Source: Methyloceanibacter methanicus | Lineage (GTDB): Bacteria; Pseudomonadota; Alphaproteobacteria; Rhizobiales; Methyloligellaceae | NCBI RefSeq assembly: GCF_001723285.1 | Contig: NZ_LPWG01000012.1 | Span: forward strand, 186,001 to 250,000 | Reading direction: 5' to 3' | Length of the DNA: 64,000 nucleotides | Shown here: piece after piece, positions 1-9,623 of the stretch | Numbering within the stretch: the first letter of the stretch is position 1 | How the letters are laid out: each line of letters starts with the position of its first letter | The notes under the pieces: generated by a model | What the model was told of the DNA's origin: nothing | What the model saw: the letters and a program-made list of their open reading frames with translations, nothing else | Database searches by the model: none | Position numbers and translations under genes: made by a program

Positions 1-566
1 GCTACAATGGGTTCCAGGTCTCGATGGGCGCCGCGCTGGCGCGCAACGAGGTCCATGTGCGCTTCGACGGCGCGGGCGGGGCGACCGACATTTCCGGGGC
101 CACGCTGGCGCGCGGGAGCCAGCACTGCGATACCACGCTCGTTGTCGAACACAACGTGCCGGCCTGCGAGAGCCGCGAACTGTTCAAGCTGGTGCTGAAC
201 GAGGAGGCGCGCGGGGTCTTCCAGGGCAAGATCGTCGTGGCGAAGGACGCCCAGAAGACCGACGGCAAGCAGATGTCGCAAGCGCTGCTCCTGTCGGAGA
301 GGGCGGAGTTCGACTCCAAGCCCGAGCTGGAGATCTATGCCGACGACGTCGTCTGCGGTCACGGCGCGACCTCCGGCCAGATCGACGAGGAGCTTTTGTT
401 CTACCTGCGCGCACGGGGCCTTCCGGAGGCCGAGGCGCGGGCTCTGCTGATTCAAGCCTTTGTCGGTGAGGTCTTCGAGGCCTTGGATGACGAGTCCATC
501 GGCGATGCGCTGGCCGCCGTGTCCGCCGAGTGGCTCGGCACGCCGATGGAGCAGGCCGGCCCATGA
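1..566 (+). CDS. sufD: SufD, Fe-S cluster scaffold subunit (3' part only)
   Basis: C-terminal part of SufD, a subunit of the SufBCD scaffold that assembles iron-sulfur clusters in the cytoplasm. The gene enters from the left edge; the reading frame is already open at base 3. The visible protein has the SufB/SufD beta-helix core, with residues such as VVEHNVPACESRELFK and the conserved CGHGATSGQIDEE segment near the C-terminus, then a short helical tail. Its stop codon overlaps the ATG of the next gene (ATGA), showing translational coupling to sufS. Identification rests on these conserved segments and on the sufS-sufT-sufA neighbours. The start lies outside the window. Confidence 0.93.
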   Translation, partial: YNGFQVSMGAALARNEVHVRFDGAGGATDISGATLARGSQHCDTTLVVEHNVPACESRELFKLVLNEEARGVFQGKIVVAKDAQKTDGKQMSQALLLSERAEFDSKPELEIYADDVVCGHGATSGQIDEELLFYLRARGLPEAEARALLIQAFVGEVFEALDDESIGDALAAVSAEWLGTPMEQAGP

Positions 567-1822
567 ATGTGATGTCCCCGTCCTCAACGGCATCCCCGGC
601 GGCATCGTTCGATGTGGAGCGCATCCGCGCCGACTTCCCGATCCTGTCGGAGACGGTGCACGGCAAGCGTCTCACCTATCTCGACAACGGCGCCTCGGCC
701 CAGAAGCCGCGTCAGGTCATCGAGGCGATCACCCGCACGTATTCGGCGGAATACGCCAACGTTCATCGCGGCCTACACCATCTGTCGAACCTGGCGACCG
801 AGAATTTCGAGACGGCGCGCGGCAAGGTGCGGGCCTTTCTGACGCGGCCCATGACGAGGGAGATCATCTTCACCCGGAACGCCACCGAGGCCATCAATCT
901 CGTCGCTTCGTCCTTTGGCGCGCCGCGCATCGGGGCGGGCGATGAGATCCTCATCACGATCATGGAGCATCACTCCAACATCGTGCCGTGGCATTTCCTG
1001 CGCGAGCGTCAGGGCGCGGTTCTGAAATGGGCGCCGGTCGCCGATGACGGGACCTTTCTGCTCGACGAGTTCGAGAAGCTGATTTCGCCGCGCACGAAGA
1101 TGATCGCGGTGACCCAGATGTCGAACGTGCTCGGCACGATCGTGCCCATCAAGGAGGTCGTCCGGGTTGCGCGCGCTCACGGCGTTCCCGTGCTGGTGGA
1201 TGGGGCGCAAGGGGCGGTCCATCTCCCCGTCGATGTGCGGGACCTCGATTGCGATTTCTACACCTTCACGGGACATAAGCTTTACGGGCCCACGGGCATT
1301 GGCGTTCTCTATGGAAAGAAGGCGCTGCTCGAGGCCATGCGGCCTTATCAGGGTGGTGGCGAGATGATCGGCTATGTCACCACGGACACGGTGACCTACG
1401 CGACGCCGCCCCACCGTTTCGAGGCCGGCACGCCCGCGATCGTCCAGGCGATCGGGCTCGGCGCGGCCATCGACTATGTGGAGGCGATCGGCCGGGAGGT
1501 CATCGCCGCGCACGAACATAAGGTCCTCGCCTACGCCATGGAGCGCCTGGCCGCGCTGGACTGGCTGAAGATCTACGGCCGTGCGGAAGGGAAGGGCGGC
1601 ATCGTGTCGTTTGAAGTCGAGGGCGCCCACCCCCATGATGTCAGCACCGTCCTGGATCGCTTTGGCGTGGCGGTCCGGGCCGGCACACATTGCTGTGAGC
1701 CGCTCCTGGCGCGCTTTGGTGTCACCTCGACATGCCGCGCGTCTTTCGCCATGTATAATACGGAAGAAGACGTGGACCGGTTGGTGGACGCTTTGCATAA
1801 GGTGCGATCCCTGTTCGCTTAG
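563..1822 (+). CDS. sufS: Cysteine desulfurase SufS
   Basis: Group II cysteine desulfurase (419 aa), a PLP enzyme that takes sulfur from cysteine and passes it to the SUF scaffold. It has the fold-type I layout: N-terminal YLDNGASAQKP, the PLP lysine in TGHKLYGP (about K239), and the active-site cysteine in the RAGTHCCEP loop (about C377), followed by the typical ASFAMYNTEEDVDRL end. I chose the ATG overlapping the sufD stop. An in-frame start 33 bases upstream would lie inside sufD and adds residues unlike the family. It is part of the sufD-sufS-sufT-sufA run. SUF operons in this class are usually iron or oxidative-stress regulated, but the promoter is outside the window. Confidence 0.95.
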   Translation: MNVMSPSSTASPAASFDVERIRADFPILSETVHGKRLTYLDNGASAQKPRQVIEAITRTYSAEYANVHRGLHHLSNLATENFETARGKVRAFLTRPMTREIIFTRNATEAINLVASSFGAPRIGAGDEILITIMEHHSNIVPWHFLRERQGAVLKWAPVADDGTFLLDEFEKLISPRTKMIAVTQMSNVLGTIVPIKEVVRVARAHGVPVLVDGAQGAVHLPVDVRDLDCDFYTFTGHKLYGPTGIGVLYGKKALLEAMRPYQGGGEMIGYVTTDTVTYATPPHRFEAGTPAIVQAIGLGAAIDYVEAIGREVIAAHEHKVLAYAMERLAALDWLKIYGRAEGKGGIVSFEVEGAHPHDVSTVLDRFGVAVRAGTHCCEPLLARFGVTSTCRASFAMYNTEEDVDRLVDALHKVRSLFA

Positions 1823-1870
1823 GAACCCGGTCGCCGAGGATTAGGTTGAGTCCTAAAGAGGACTGCTCAG

Positions 1871-2362
1871 ATGGTTGAAAAGAATCAAAGAAGCGAGGAC
1901 GGGGGTCTCCGGGACGACATGTCGCCGGGCCTGCCTCAGTCTATCCCGGGGCACATTCAGTCCGCGGCCGAGGCGCCTGAATCCGGGGAACCGGGCGCAT
2001 TGCCCGACCCCTCGCCCTTCGACGAGGACGCCCCGTCCAGCATTCCGCCCGACGAACTCGAGCGGTTGCACGGCGATCTCGTCGGCGCGCTGAAGACGGT
2101 TTTCGACCCCGAGATCCCGGTCGATATCTACGAGCTCGGCCTGATCTACAAGATCGATGTGGACGACGACCGGAATATCGCGGTTGAAATGACCCTGACG
2201 GCGCCTGGATGCCCGGTCGCAGGCGAAATGCCCGGCTGGGTCCAGAACGCCATGGCCTCCGTTCCGGGTGTCGGCCAGGTCGACGTGAAGCTTGTCTTCG
2301 ATCCGCCTTGGGACATGTCGCGCATGTCCGACGAAGCGCGGCTTGCCCTGAACATGTTCTAA
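1871..2362 (+). CDS. sufT: SufT-like DUF59/MIP18 Fe-S assembly protein
   Basis: 163 aa protein with a C-terminal MIP18/DUF59 domain (about residues 62-163). The domain shows the family signature DPEIPVDIYELGLIY and the cysteine-containing TLTAPGCPVAGEMP loop, ending with DPPWDMSRMSDEARLALNMF. Proteins of this type (SufT) help mature Fe-S proteins. The first 60 residues are acidic, proline-rich and probably disordered, a common extension in alphaproteobacteria. It lies 48 bases after sufS and 39 bases before sufA, consistent with one operon. A short inverted repeat (AGTCCT/AGGACT, about 1849-1864) sits just before the start; its role is unknown. Confidence 0.9.
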   Translation: MVEKNQRSEDGGLRDDMSPGLPQSIPGHIQSAAEAPESGEPGALPDPSPFDEDAPSSIPPDELERLHGDLVGALKTVFDPEIPVDIYELGLIYKIDVDDDRNIAVEMTLTAPGCPVAGEMPGWVQNAMASVPGVGQVDVKLVFDPPWDMSRMSDEARLALNMF

Positions 2363-2401
2363 GCCCTTGAAACGCTGGGCAATCCGTCCCATTTTTCGAC
2401 C

Positions 2402-2794
2402 ATGAGCAACCGTCCCCGCCCCAAAGCCATGAGCCTCACCGAAGCCGCCGCCGTGCGTCTGCGCGAACTGGCGGCCGCGACGGGACCGGAAATGGAAGCC
2501 GTACGCATCGGCGTCAAGAACGGCGGCTGCGCGGGCATGGAATACACGATGGAATACGCGGCCGAGCGCGGCCCGCATGACGAGGTTGTCGAAGACAAGG
2601 GCGTGACCCTCTTGATCGACCCTTCGGCCATCATGTTTCTGCTGGGAACGGAGATGGATTACGAGGTCGGCCAGATGCGGTCGGGTTTCGTGTTCAACAA
2701 CCCGAACCAGACCAGCGCCTGCGGCTGCGGCGAGTCCGTCATGCTGAAGCCCGCCGGTCAACCGGACCCGGCGCCGGTCAACCTCGCGGACTAA
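2402..2794 (+). CDS. sufA: A-type Fe-S carrier SufA/IscA
   Basis: 130 aa HesB/IscA family protein that carries and delivers Fe-S clusters. The three family cysteines are visible: the NGGCAGMEY motif near residue 43 and the C-terminal CGCGES pair near residues 110-112. The ATG at 2402 gives MSNRPRPKAMSLTEAAAVRLREL, a normal N-terminus for the family. It is the last gene of the suf run; the next gene is on the opposite strand and ends 20 bases later. A-type carriers are hard to divide into SufA, IscA and ErpA from sequence alone; the operon context favours SufA. Confidence 0.92.
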   Translation: MSNRPRPKAMSLTEAAAVRLRELAAATGPEMEAVRIGVKNGGCAGMEYTMEYAAERGPHDEVVEDKGVTLLIDPSAIMFLLGTEMDYEVGQMRSGFVFNNPNQTSACGCGESVMLKPAGQPDPAPVNLAD

Positions 2795-2813
2795 ACGCGG
2801 AAATCGAGAAAAT

Positions 2814-4354
2814 TCAGCCTGCCCGCACCGGCCGCATCATGAAGGCCGGAACGTGGTCGCCCATGCCGACGGGCTGCTTCTCGCGGGGCTGACCGGATCG
2901 GGACTTGCCCGTTTGTCCCGTCTTGCCTTTCGGCGCCGGCTTGTCCTTGTGAGCCGACTTTTCCTCGGGAGCGGGCTTCGCCTTGGCGGCGGGCTTGGCT
3001 TCGGAGCGCGCATCGGCGCCCGCGGATTTGCGGGCAGGGCGCGACCGCTTGTCGCTATCGGCGCTGCCGTCCGTAGCATCGTCGGCGTGAGAGCGCCCGG
3101 TGCGGCGCTCGGCGGGCGCTTCGGACTCGCCATCGGCCTGTTTCGATCCACCGCGCCGGGAGCGGCCGCCACGGCGGCGTCCACGCCCATTTTCGCGGGC
3201 GGCGCTGCGGGCCTCTTCGATGTCTTGCGGGTCGGGCGCGCCATCGACCCATTCGATTTCCTCGCGCAGCAAGGATTCGATGGCCTTCAGGGCCTTGTGA
3301 TCCTTGGGCGTGACCAGCATCGCGGCGTAGCCCTCGCGGCCCGCACGGCCCGTGCGGCCGATCCGGTGCACGTAGTCCTCCGGATGCACCGGCACGTCGT
3401 AATTGAACACGTGGCTCACGGCGGGAATATCGAGCCCGCGCGCGGCGACGTCGCTGGCCGCAAGCAGCGCGATCTCGCCGTTACGGAACGCCTCGAGCGT
3501 GGCCGTGCGCTGCCGCTGGTCCATGTCGCCATGCAGGGCGCCGACATTGAAGCCGTGGCGCTGCAGCGAGCGGAAGACGACGCCCACGTCCTTCTTGCGA
3601 TTGCAGAAGATGATGGCGTTCTTGACGTCATGCTCCTGGATCAGGCTGCGCAACGCGGCGCGTTTCTCCGCCGGTTGGTCGCCCGTCCTCTTCAGACGCT
3701 GCGTAATGGTGGATGCCGCCGAGGCGGGCCGGGCGACTTCGATGCGCTGCGGCGTATGCAGGAAATTATCGGCGAGACGTTGAATTTCGGGGGGCATGGT
3801 CGCGGAGAAGAAGAGCGTCTGCCGCGTGAAGGGAAGGACTTTGCAGATGCGCTCGATATCCGGGATGAACCCCATATCGAGCATTCGGTCGGCCTCGTCG
3901 ACGACGAGGATCTCGATGCTGTTCAAAAGGAGCTTGCCGCGTTCGAGGTGATCCAGGAGGCGGCCTGGGGTGGCGATCACCACATCGGCGCCACGATCCA
4001 GCTTCTTGTTCTGCTCGTCGTAGGAGACGCCGCCGATCAGCAGTGCGACGGTGAGTTTGTGGTTCTTGCCCAGAAGTTCGAAGGCCTCGGCCACCTGCGC
4101 GGCGAGTTCGCGCGTCGGCTCCAGGATCAGGGTTCGCGGCATGCGGGCCCGGGCCCGTCCGCGTTCGAGGCGTGTCAGCATGGGAAGCACGAACGAGGCC
4201 GTCTTGCCGGTGCCTGTCTGCGCAATCCCCAGGACATCGCGGCCTGAGACGGCCACCGGTATGGCCTGGGCCTGGATAGCGTTGGGGTATCGAACCCGGC
4301 CGCTTCGACCGCGGATTCGACTTTTGGACTTAAGCCAAGATTTGAAAAGCTCAT
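2814..4354 (-). CDS. DEAD-box RNA helicase, RhlE type (frameshift near N-terminus)
   Basis: ATP-dependent RNA helicase, likely acting in ribosome assembly or RNA decay. RecA-like domain 1 shows motif I AQTGTGKT, DEAD motif VVDEADRMLD and SAT. Domain 2 has the HRIGRTGRAGREG motif. A long basic, low-complexity tail (Arg/Gly-rich, then Lys/Ala/Pro-rich) follows, as in many RhlE-like proteins. The N-terminus is broken: ATG at 4354 encodes MSFSNLGLSPKVESAVEAAGFDTPT, the expected Q-motif region, but the rest of the Q motif (IQAQAIP) lies in another frame. One base is missing at about 4277-4281. Adding it gives a 513 aa protein of normal length. The open frame that starts further upstream (4469) does not encode family residues before IQAQ. 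Confidence 0.88.
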
Positions 4355-4598
4355 GGGTTAGCAAAAATGCGACGCTAGCGCTGGCCTTGCGTCTTGTTCT
4401 ATCGCTACAAAGATTAGCTGTTACGATTCGCCGGGTGCTTTCAACACAGCACCCGATCATTACGGTCACATGACCGTGGATAGTTTGAGAATGACATAGG
4501 CGGCATTGCCGATACGCGCAAGAGGCAAAAGTTCGCAGCGCTCCAAGCGTTAAGGAGGCTTGAGCGCGCCAGGCGGCTTCGAAAAGGCTGAGAATAAC

Positions 4599-5072
4599 AT
4601 GAGGACAAAAGACTACGCCGACGTTGCCATCAAGCCGCCGATCCTGTTTCTCGCCGCGCTTCTACTCGGCTATGTGCTGACCTATTGGTTTCCCATCGGC
4701 CCGGGCCCTGCCTCCCCGAACGCCTTGGGGCTGACCACGGGGCTGGTCTTCATGCTCGCCGGCTTCGCGCTCGCCATCCTTCCCGCCAGACGCTTTCACA
4801 AGGCCGGGACCAGTGTCATACCCGGCGAGCCTTCGACCGTTCTCGTCCAGGAGGGCCTGTACCGGGTGACGCGAAACCCTATCTATATCGGCTTGATCCT
4901 GATCTATTTCGGTCTGTGCCTGGTCCTGACCAGCGTGTGGATGCTGCTTCTGCTCATCCCGGCGGTGATCATCCTGCACCGGGGCGTGGTGAAGCGGGAA
5001 GAGGACTACCTCACCTGGAAATTCGGCGATGCCTATCGCCGCTATATGGAACGGGTGCCGCGCTGGCTTTGA
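4599..5072 (+). CDS. ICMT-like membrane methyltransferase
   Basis: 157 aa integral membrane protein of the isoprenylcysteine carboxyl methyltransferase/phospholipid methyltransferase fold. It has about four hydrophobic segments and the C-terminal SAM-binding signature: GLYRVTRNPIYIGL followed by LHRGVVKREEDYLTWKFGDAYRRYMERVPRW. In bacteria these proteins are mostly of unknown substrate, so no specific reaction is assigned. I use the ATG at 4599. A TTG at 4560 in the same frame would add 13 residues, but its AAGGAGG box lies too close. It is convergent with parE. Confidence 0.85.
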   Translation: MRTKDYADVAIKPPILFLAALLLGYVLTYWFPIGPGPASPNALGLTTGLVFMLAGFALAILPARRFHKAGTSVIPGEPSTVLVQEGLYRVTRNPIYIGLILIYFGLCLVLTSVWMLLLLIPAVIILHRGVVKREEDYLTWKFGDAYRRYMERVPRWL

Positions 5073-5119
5073 GACGAGGGGGCCGGGGCCCAGGTAGCGT
5101 GAGCCCCTTTGCCGAGCCC

Positions 5120-7192
5120 CTAGATGTCCAAGTCTTCGGCTTCGGCAAAGGCGGCCCGTTCCTGAATGAACTTGAAGCGGGCTTCGGGCTTGTTGCCCAT
5201 GAGCTGATCGACCGCCTTGGTCGTGCCGGGGCGGTCCTCCTCGTCGAGTTCCACGCGCAGCAGGGTGCGCGACGCCGGGTCCATAGTCGTCTCCTTGAGC
5301 TGCTTGGGAAGCATCTCGCCCAAGCCCTTGAAACGACTCACATCCGATCTTGCCGCGGCCTTGAAGACCTCCTTCATCAGCGCGTCCTTATGGGCCTCGT
5401 CGCGCGCATAGGCGGTCTTGGCGCCCTGGCTCAGCCGGTAGAGCGGCGGCACGGCGAGGTAGAGGTGCCCGTTTTCGATCAGGCCTTTCATCTCCTGATA
5501 GAAGAAGGTGATCAGCAGCGCGGCGATGTGGGCGCCGTCCACATCCGCATCGGTCATGACCACGACCTTCTCATAGCGGAGATCGTCCTCGCTGTAGCGG
5601 GTCCTGGTTCCGCAGCCGAGCGCCTGGATCAGGTCGCTGAGGAGCTGGTTGTCGGCGAGTTTCGAAGAGCTGGCGCTGGCGACATTGAGGATCTTGCCGC
5701 GCAAGGGCAGCACCGCCTGCGTGGCCCGGTTGCGGGCCTGCTTGGCCGATCCGCCGGCCGAGTCGCCCTCGACGATGAAGATCTCCGTGCCTTTCGATCC
5801 GGTCGCGGAGCAATCGGCCAACTTGCCGGGAAGCCGCAGGCGCCGCGTGGCGGTCTGCCGGCTGACTTCCTTCTCTTTGCGGCGGCGAAGGCGTTCCTCC
5901 GACCGGTCCACCACCCAGTCGAGGAGCTTTCCGGCCTGGTTCGGGTGCCCCGTGAGCCAGTGGTCGAAGGCATCGCGCACGGCGTTCTCGACGATCCTGG
6001 CGGCCTCCTGGGTGGCCAGGCGGTCCTTGGTTTGGCCCTGGAACTCGGGCTCGCGGATGAAGACCGAGAGCATGGACGCCGTTGTTCCGAGCACGTCGTC
6101 GCCCGTGACCTGGGACACGCGCTTGACGCCGGTGAGTTCGCCATAGGCGCGCAGGCCCTTGGTGAGCGCGGCGCGCAAGCCCGCCTCGTGGGTGCCGCCG
6201 TCCGGGGTCGGGACCGTGTTGCAGTACGAGCTCATGAAGCCGTCGGCGCTCGCGACCCAGGCGATGGCCCATTCCACCGAGCCATGCCCTTCGGACCTTT
6301 CCACGCGTCCGGCGAAGATGTCGTTGGTGACGGTGGTCTGGCCGTTGATGCTGTCCGCGAGGAAATCCTTGAGACCGCCGGGGAAATGCAGCTCGGCCTT
6401 CTCCGGCACGTCGCTGCCCGCGGTAATCAGCGATTTGTCGCACGACCAGCGGATTGCGACGCCCCGGAACAGGTAGGCCTTGGAGCGCGACATGCGGAAC
6501 AGCCGCGCCGGCTTGAACGCGGCCCCCTTGCCGAAAATCTCGGGGTCCGGGCGAAAGCGCACCTTCGTGCCGCGCCGGTTCTTGACGGGCCCGAGATTCT
6601 GCAAGGGTCCGTCGGGAATGCCGCGCGTATAGCTCTGCCGGTAGAGGGTCTGCCCCCGCGCCACTTCTACTTCGAGAGTCTCCGACAGGGCGTTGGCGAC
6701 CGACACGCCGACGCCGTGAAGTCCGCCGCTCGTGGCGTAGACCTTGGAGTCGAACTTCCCGCCCGCGTGCAGCGTCGTCATGATGACTTCGAGCGCAGAC
6801 TTGTTCTTGAACTTGGGATGCGGATCGACCGGGATGCCCCGGCCGTTGTCGTTGACGGTGAGAGTGCCGTCTCTGTCGAGCGAGACCTCGATCCAGCTCG
6901 CATGGCCCGCCACGGCCTCGTCCATCGCATTGTCCAGCACTTCGGCGAAGAGGTGATGCAGCGCCTTTTCGTCGGTGCCGCCCACATACATGCCCGGCCG
7001 CTTCCGGACGGGCTCCAATCCTTCGAGGACCTCGATATGAGCGGCGGTGTAACCGGCCTCTGCACCGCTGCTCTTCGCGCTCTGCTTCGGCGGCGCTTTG
7101 GCGCGCGCGGGGCTAGGCGGCGGAGCATCGAACAAATCGTTCGCGGCAGCGGATTTTCGTCTGGGTGCGATCGGTGGAGTCCTCCAGGCCAA
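5120..7192 (-). CDS. parE: DNA topoisomerase IV subunit B ParE
   Basis: ATPase subunit of topoisomerase IV, which decatenates chromosomes. The GHKL ATPase domain has EVLDNAMDEAVAG, NGRGIPVD and GGLHGVGVSVANALS. The TOPRIM domain has EGDSAGGSAKQ and TDADVDGAHI, followed by the C-terminal FKGLGEMLPKQLKETTMDP segment. At 690 aa it is family length and shorter than GyrB, and lacks the GyrB insert. The N-terminal 45 residues are alanine- and proline-rich. The only available start in this region is TTG at 7192, so the exact start is uncertain. Confidence 0.95.
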   Translation of the reverse strand: MAWRTPPIAPRRKSAAANDLFDAPPPSPARAKAPPKQSAKSSGAEAGYTAAHIEVLEGLEPVRKRPGMYVGGTDEKALHHLFAEVLDNAMDEAVAGHASWIEVSLDRDGTLTVNDNGRGIPVDPHPKFKNKSALEVIMTTLHAGGKFDSKVYATSGGLHGVGVSVANALSETLEVEVARGQTLYRQSYTRGIPDGPLQNLGPVKNRRGTKVRFRPDPEIFGKGAAFKPARLFRMSRSKAYLFRGVAIRWSCDKSLITAGSDVPEKAELHFPGGLKDFLADSINGQTTVTNDIFAGRVERSEGHGSVEWAIAWVASADGFMSSYCNTVPTPDGGTHEAGLRAALTKGLRAYGELTGVKRVSQVTGDDVLGTTASMLSVFIREPEFQGQTKDRLATQEAARIVENAVRDAFDHWLTGHPNQAGKLLDWVVDRSEERLRRRKEKEVSRQTATRRLRLPGKLADCSATGSKGTEIFIVEGDSAGGSAKQARNRATQAVLPLRGKILNVASASSSKLADNQLLSDLIQALGCGTRTRYSEDDLRYEKVVVMTDADVDGAHIAALLITFFYQEMKGLIENGHLYLAVPPLYRLSQGAKTAYARDEAHKDALMKEVFKAAARSDVSRFKGLGEMLPKQLKETTMDPASRTLLRVELDEEDRPGTTKAVDQLMGNKPEARFKFIQERAAFAEAEDLDI

Positions 7193-7345
7193 GGCGCCGG
7201 GCTAACGGCGCCGGACTAAGGGCGCCGGGCCCTCGAAAAACAAAGAATCAGTGGCGTTTGAGGCGCGATTCTTGCTCGCACGGAGGTGGGGCTTTTTCAA
7301 GGGGCACGGTTTTCAAGGGGCACGGTTTCAAGGGGGAGGTCCCCC
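7193..7345. repeat. Two clusters of short direct repeats upstream of parE
   Basis: The non-coding gap between parE and phoX holds two tandem-like clusters. Around 7193-7230 there are three copies of a GGCGCCGG-GCTAA-like unit. Around 7296-7340 there are two and a half copies of TTTCAAGGGGCACGG. They lie upstream of parE and downstream of the phoX stop. No promoter or terminator is obvious within them, and their function is unknown. Confidence 0.6.
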
Positions 7346-7378
7346 GCCGGCAGGGATTGCCGCAGGACCCCGGAAGCC

Positions 7379-9550
7379 TCAGCCGCCGATCTTGCCCCCG
7401 CCTTTCCTGGTGATCGCCACCACGGAGGGGCGGGGCGGCATGCCGGCCTTGAAATCGGGCCAGCGGGTGGCCGGATTCTCGAAACTGACGGGCGCGCTGG
7501 CGTCGAAGGGCTTGCCCTCTTGGGACGCATCCGTGCGGGAAGACCTATGGCCGCCGGAAGACTCGTCGCTCTCATCGCTCTCGTGAAAGTTCTTCACGCC
7601 GTCCGTGCCCGGGTGCTGCACGGCGACGAACAGAGTCTCTCCGTTGGGCGTGAAGCACGGCCCGCAGAGTTCCGCGCCGACCGGCACGCGGAAGAACAGA
7701 TGCGGCGTGGGGCCGCCTTCGCTGTCCGTTTCCAGCGCGTAGAGGCCGTCGGCGCGCATGGTGCTCGGCCAGTTGGCGCCCTGGTCCGTGGCGACCCAGA
7801 GCCGCCCCTGATTGTCCACCGCGGCGTTGTCGGGGGTGACGAACCAGCCGTCCTCGGAGGTCGCCGGGTTCCAATTGGTCTCGAGCGAGGGCCTGTTCGG
7901 ATCGCCGCAAAGGACCAGGATCTTCCATTGAAACGTGTCGGCGCCGAAATCGAGACCGTCGGGGACGATCTCGATGATGTGGCCGTACCGGTTGTTCGCC
8001 CTCGGGTTGGCTGCGACCTTCGGATGATCGGGGGTGCGGCTCGTGTTGTTCGTCAGCATGACGTAGACGCGCTTCGTCTTGGTGTTGGGCTGCACGTCCT
8101 CGGGCCGGTCCATCTTCGTGGCACCGGCGTCCTTGGCGGCGAGCCGCGCGTCGATCACCACGTCGGCCTGGCGCGCGAAGTCCTCGTCCGCGGCAAGCTT
8201 GCCTTCGCCGCATTTGAGGGCAATCCACGCGCCGGTGCCGTCGTCGTTGAACTTCGCGGCGGACAGCGTGCCCTTCGAGAGCAGCGTCATGTTCGCCTGC
8301 TTGTCGCCCGGCTTGTAGGTGCCGTCGCTGACGAAGCGATAGACATGTTCGAACTTGGAATCGTCACCGCTGAAGACCACGACCCGGTTGTCGTCGCTGA
8401 GAACGGTTTCCGCACCCTCGTGGAGGAAGCGGCCAAGGGCCGTGTGCTTGACGGGTTTGGACTTCGGATCGAAGGGATCGATTTCGACGATCCAACCGAA
8501 ACGGTTGGGTTCGTTCGGTTGCTTGTCCAGGTTAAAGCGCGCGTAGTCGCGCCCCCAGACATAGCCCTTCGTGGGGATGCCATAGGCTCTGAAGCGGTCC
8601 CGGTTGGCGTGGTGTTGCTCGCCGAGGGCGGGCATGCCCTCCCAATCGGTTTCGTCCGTATAGAACGCATACTGAAAGTTTTCTTCCGCCGTGAGATAGG
8701 TGCCCCACGGGGTCCTGCCGCCGGCGCAGTTCGCGAACGTGCCGCGAAGGTCCTTGCCGGTTTCGTCGTAGGTCGTTTTCAGGCGTTCGAGACCGCCGCC
8801 GGCGTCTTCGTCCGTCACGGGACCGTCTACGGTCATCGGCGTGTTCGCGGTGATACGGCGGTTGTAGGGGCTGTCGGTGACGACCCGCCACGCATCGCCA
8901 TCCCTTTCGATCTCGACGATGGTGACGCCGACCGCGGCCATCTCCACATCGACCATCCAGTCCTTGATCGAGGCGAAGTCCACATCGCCGCCGGGCTGTT
9001 CGACGCCGGGGAACATCATCGGGGCGAGAGCGTATTCGTGATTGACGCAGAGCAGACCGCGTTCGTTGCCGTCCCTGGCCCGCGCGCCCTCGATGAAGGC
9101 GCCGCTGTCGTCCATGGGGAAATAGGCGACGTAGTCGTTGTTGTAGCCGAACTGGCGGTTCTGCGCGCCGGCGGTCTGCCGGTAGGGATCGAAGTCCGGC
9201 GCGCCGCCGACGATCGGGTCGCCCCATCGCAGCAGGCATTGCGCCTCGTAGCCGTCGGCCACGTGGTGCGTGCCGTCGACGCCCGCCTTCACCTCTTTGA
9301 AGGCGAAGCCGTTGGGGGTGAACGTCTTGGGATCGGTCTCGACGGCCTCGTCCGCGCCGCATCCGGCGAGCGCCGTGGTACCGAACAAGGCGGCAACGGC
9401 GCTGACGCCCAGCGCGCCTTTGACGATGTCGCGCCGGTTGTAGCGCCGGGCGATCACGTCGCCGATGGTTTCGCCGCCCGAGGGGCTGTCGGGCTCGTCG
9501 CCGGCGGCACGGGCGGGATCAAGACAAGGTTTGACGCGAGGGTCAGACAT
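7379..9550 (-). CDS. phoX: PhoX-family alkaline phosphatase, Tat-exported
   Basis: 723 aa protein of the PhoX (DUF839) family, calcium-dependent monoesterases that release phosphate from organic phosphates outside the cytoplasm. Near residue 39 is a twin-arginine signal (NRRDIVKGALG, then a hydrophobic stretch ending ALAGCGA), so export is by Tat; the cysteine suggests possible lipidation. The body has typical PhoX segments such as CVNHEYALAPMMFPG, RTPWGTYLTAEENF and RVYVMLTNNTSR. It is the last gene after phnD-C-E1-E2 on the same strand, a few bases to some 70 bases after phnE2, and probably belongs to that phosphate-starvation operon. Confidence 0.92.
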   Translation of the reverse strand: MSDPRVKPCLDPARAAGDEPDSPSGGETIGDVIARRYNRRDIVKGALGVSAVAALFGTTALAGCGADEAVETDPKTFTPNGFAFKEVKAGVDGTHHVADGYEAQCLLRWGDPIVGGAPDFDPYRQTAGAQNRQFGYNNDYVAYFPMDDSGAFIEGARARDGNERGLLCVNHEYALAPMMFPGVEQPGGDVDFASIKDWMVDVEMAAVGVTIVEIERDGDAWRVVTDSPYNRRITANTPMTVDGPVTDEDAGGGLERLKTTYDETGKDLRGTFANCAGGRTPWGTYLTAEENFQYAFYTDETDWEGMPALGEQHHANRDRFRAYGIPTKGYVWGRDYARFNLDKQPNEPNRFGWIVEIDPFDPKSKPVKHTALGRFLHEGAETVLSDDNRVVVFSGDDSKFEHVYRFVSDGTYKPGDKQANMTLLSKGTLSAAKFNDDGTGAWIALKCGEGKLAADEDFARQADVVIDARLAAKDAGATKMDRPEDVQPNTKTKRVYVMLTNNTSRTPDHPKVAANPRANNRYGHIIEIVPDGLDFGADTFQWKILVLCGDPNRPSLETNWNPATSEDGWFVTPDNAAVDNQGRLWVATDQGANWPSTMRADGLYALETDSEGGPTPHLFFRVPVGAELCGPCFTPNGETLFVAVQHPGTDGVKNFHESDESDESSGGHRSSRTDASQEGKPFDASAPVSFENPATRWPDFKAGMPPRPSVVAITRKGGGKIGG

Positions 9551-9623
9551 CGGCGGTCATCTCGGAGGTAAGTTTCGGCCACAGCATGACCGTGTCTTAT
9601 GACAATTCTGCAGCACCCCGCGC

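Noticed and set aside
4355-4469. Upstream extension of the DEAD-box helicase frame
   Set aside because: The residues before IQAQ do not fit a Q motif, while the adjacent frame does, so it is an artefact of the missing base.
4685-7219. Long plus-strand open frame (844 codons) opposite parE
   Set aside because: Arg/Gly/Ala-rich shadow of parE in GC-rich DNA, with no family residues; parE on the other strand is unmistakable.
7286-9571. Long plus-strand open frame (761 codons) opposite phoX
   Set aside because: Antisense shadow; PhoX motifs and Tat signal are on the minus strand.
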